Source of the DNA: Bacillota bacterium
GTDB taxonomy: Bacteria; Bacillota; Clostridia; Lachnospirales; Lachnospiraceae
Direction: 5' to 3'
Length of the DNA: 5,311 nucleotides
Assembly (NCBI GenBank): GCA_023435505.1
Contig: JAEYRR010000310.1
Location: forward strand, 1-5,311
The notes beneath the pieces were generated by a model, which saw nothing but the letters and a program-made list of their open reading frames with translations, did not search any database and had not been told where the DNA came from. A program made the translations under genes and the position numbers. Below, piece by piece: positions 5,266-5,311 of the stretch (positions are counted from its first letter, which is position 1; each line of letters starts with the position of its first letter).

Positions 5266-5311
5266 TTACAAACCTAACGCTTTTTTAGCCAATTGATCTA
5301 CTCTCTCATTG
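5266..5311 (-). CDS. rnhA: C-terminal end of a probable ribonuclease HI (partial)
   Basis: A leftward reading frame enters from the right edge and ends at TAA (5266-5268). Its last 14 residues are NERVDQLAKKALGL. The N-E-x-x-D-x-L-A pattern is the conserved last helix of ribonuclease HI, which cuts the RNA strand of RNA-DNA hybrids; the aspartate is the family's fourth catalytic carboxylate. Only this fragment is visible, so the call rests on one short motif, and the start, length and any N-terminal hybrid-binding domain lie outside the window. No hairpin terminator is seen between its stop and rubrerythrin, so read-through into that gene is possible. Confidence 0.55.
   Translation of the reverse strand, partial: NERVDQLAKKALGL

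Overview
The window is AT-rich, with strong Shine-Dalgarno sites (AAAGGAGG, AGGAGG) and A-rich codons. Its protein families (rubrerythrin, a lipoprotein-type family 3 solute-binding protein, a CobO-type adenosyltransferase) fit an anaerobic low-GC Gram-positive bacterium of class Clostridia, plausibly Lachnospiraceae. The taxon is inferred from style and gene content, not proven.

Layout. One gene, a GNAT N-acetyltransferase (10-450), reads rightward. Everything else reads leftward. A bidirectional hairpin terminator (461-494) separates the GNAT gene from the converging end of a three-gene ABC operon. In transcription order that operon is a lipoprotein solute-binding protein (2785 to 2042), a membrane permease (2012 to 1266) and an ATPase (1279 to 509). 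Together they form a complete polar amino acid importer. Its promoter (TTGATT-16-TATAAT, 2893-2920) is followed by a leader of about 100 nt containing an inverted repeat and a 14-bp tandem repeat.

To the right lie a six-helix membrane protein of unknown function (3810 to 3163), with its own extended -10 promoter and terminator; a cob(I)alamin/cob(I)yrinic acid a,c-diamide adenosyltransferase (4443 to 3928); and a rubrerythrin (5182 to 4562) with a strong hairpin terminator. At the right edge is a 14-codon tail that looks like the C-terminus of ribonuclease HI. Between that tail and rubrerythrin sit a PerR-like operator on a TATAAT box and a 22-codon open frame.

The genes form several independent transcription units: nutrient uptake, cofactor activation and peroxide defence. 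Two start codons were moved from the longest frame to an internal ATG because the ribosome binding site lies inside the extension (solute-binding protein and adenosyltransferase). I see no mobile element, CRISPR array, tRNA or rRNA, and no evidence for a new multi-gene system. The points most worth following are regulatory: the PerR-like box, the promoter and palindrome built into the rubrerythrin-cobO junction, and the repeats in the ABC operon leader.
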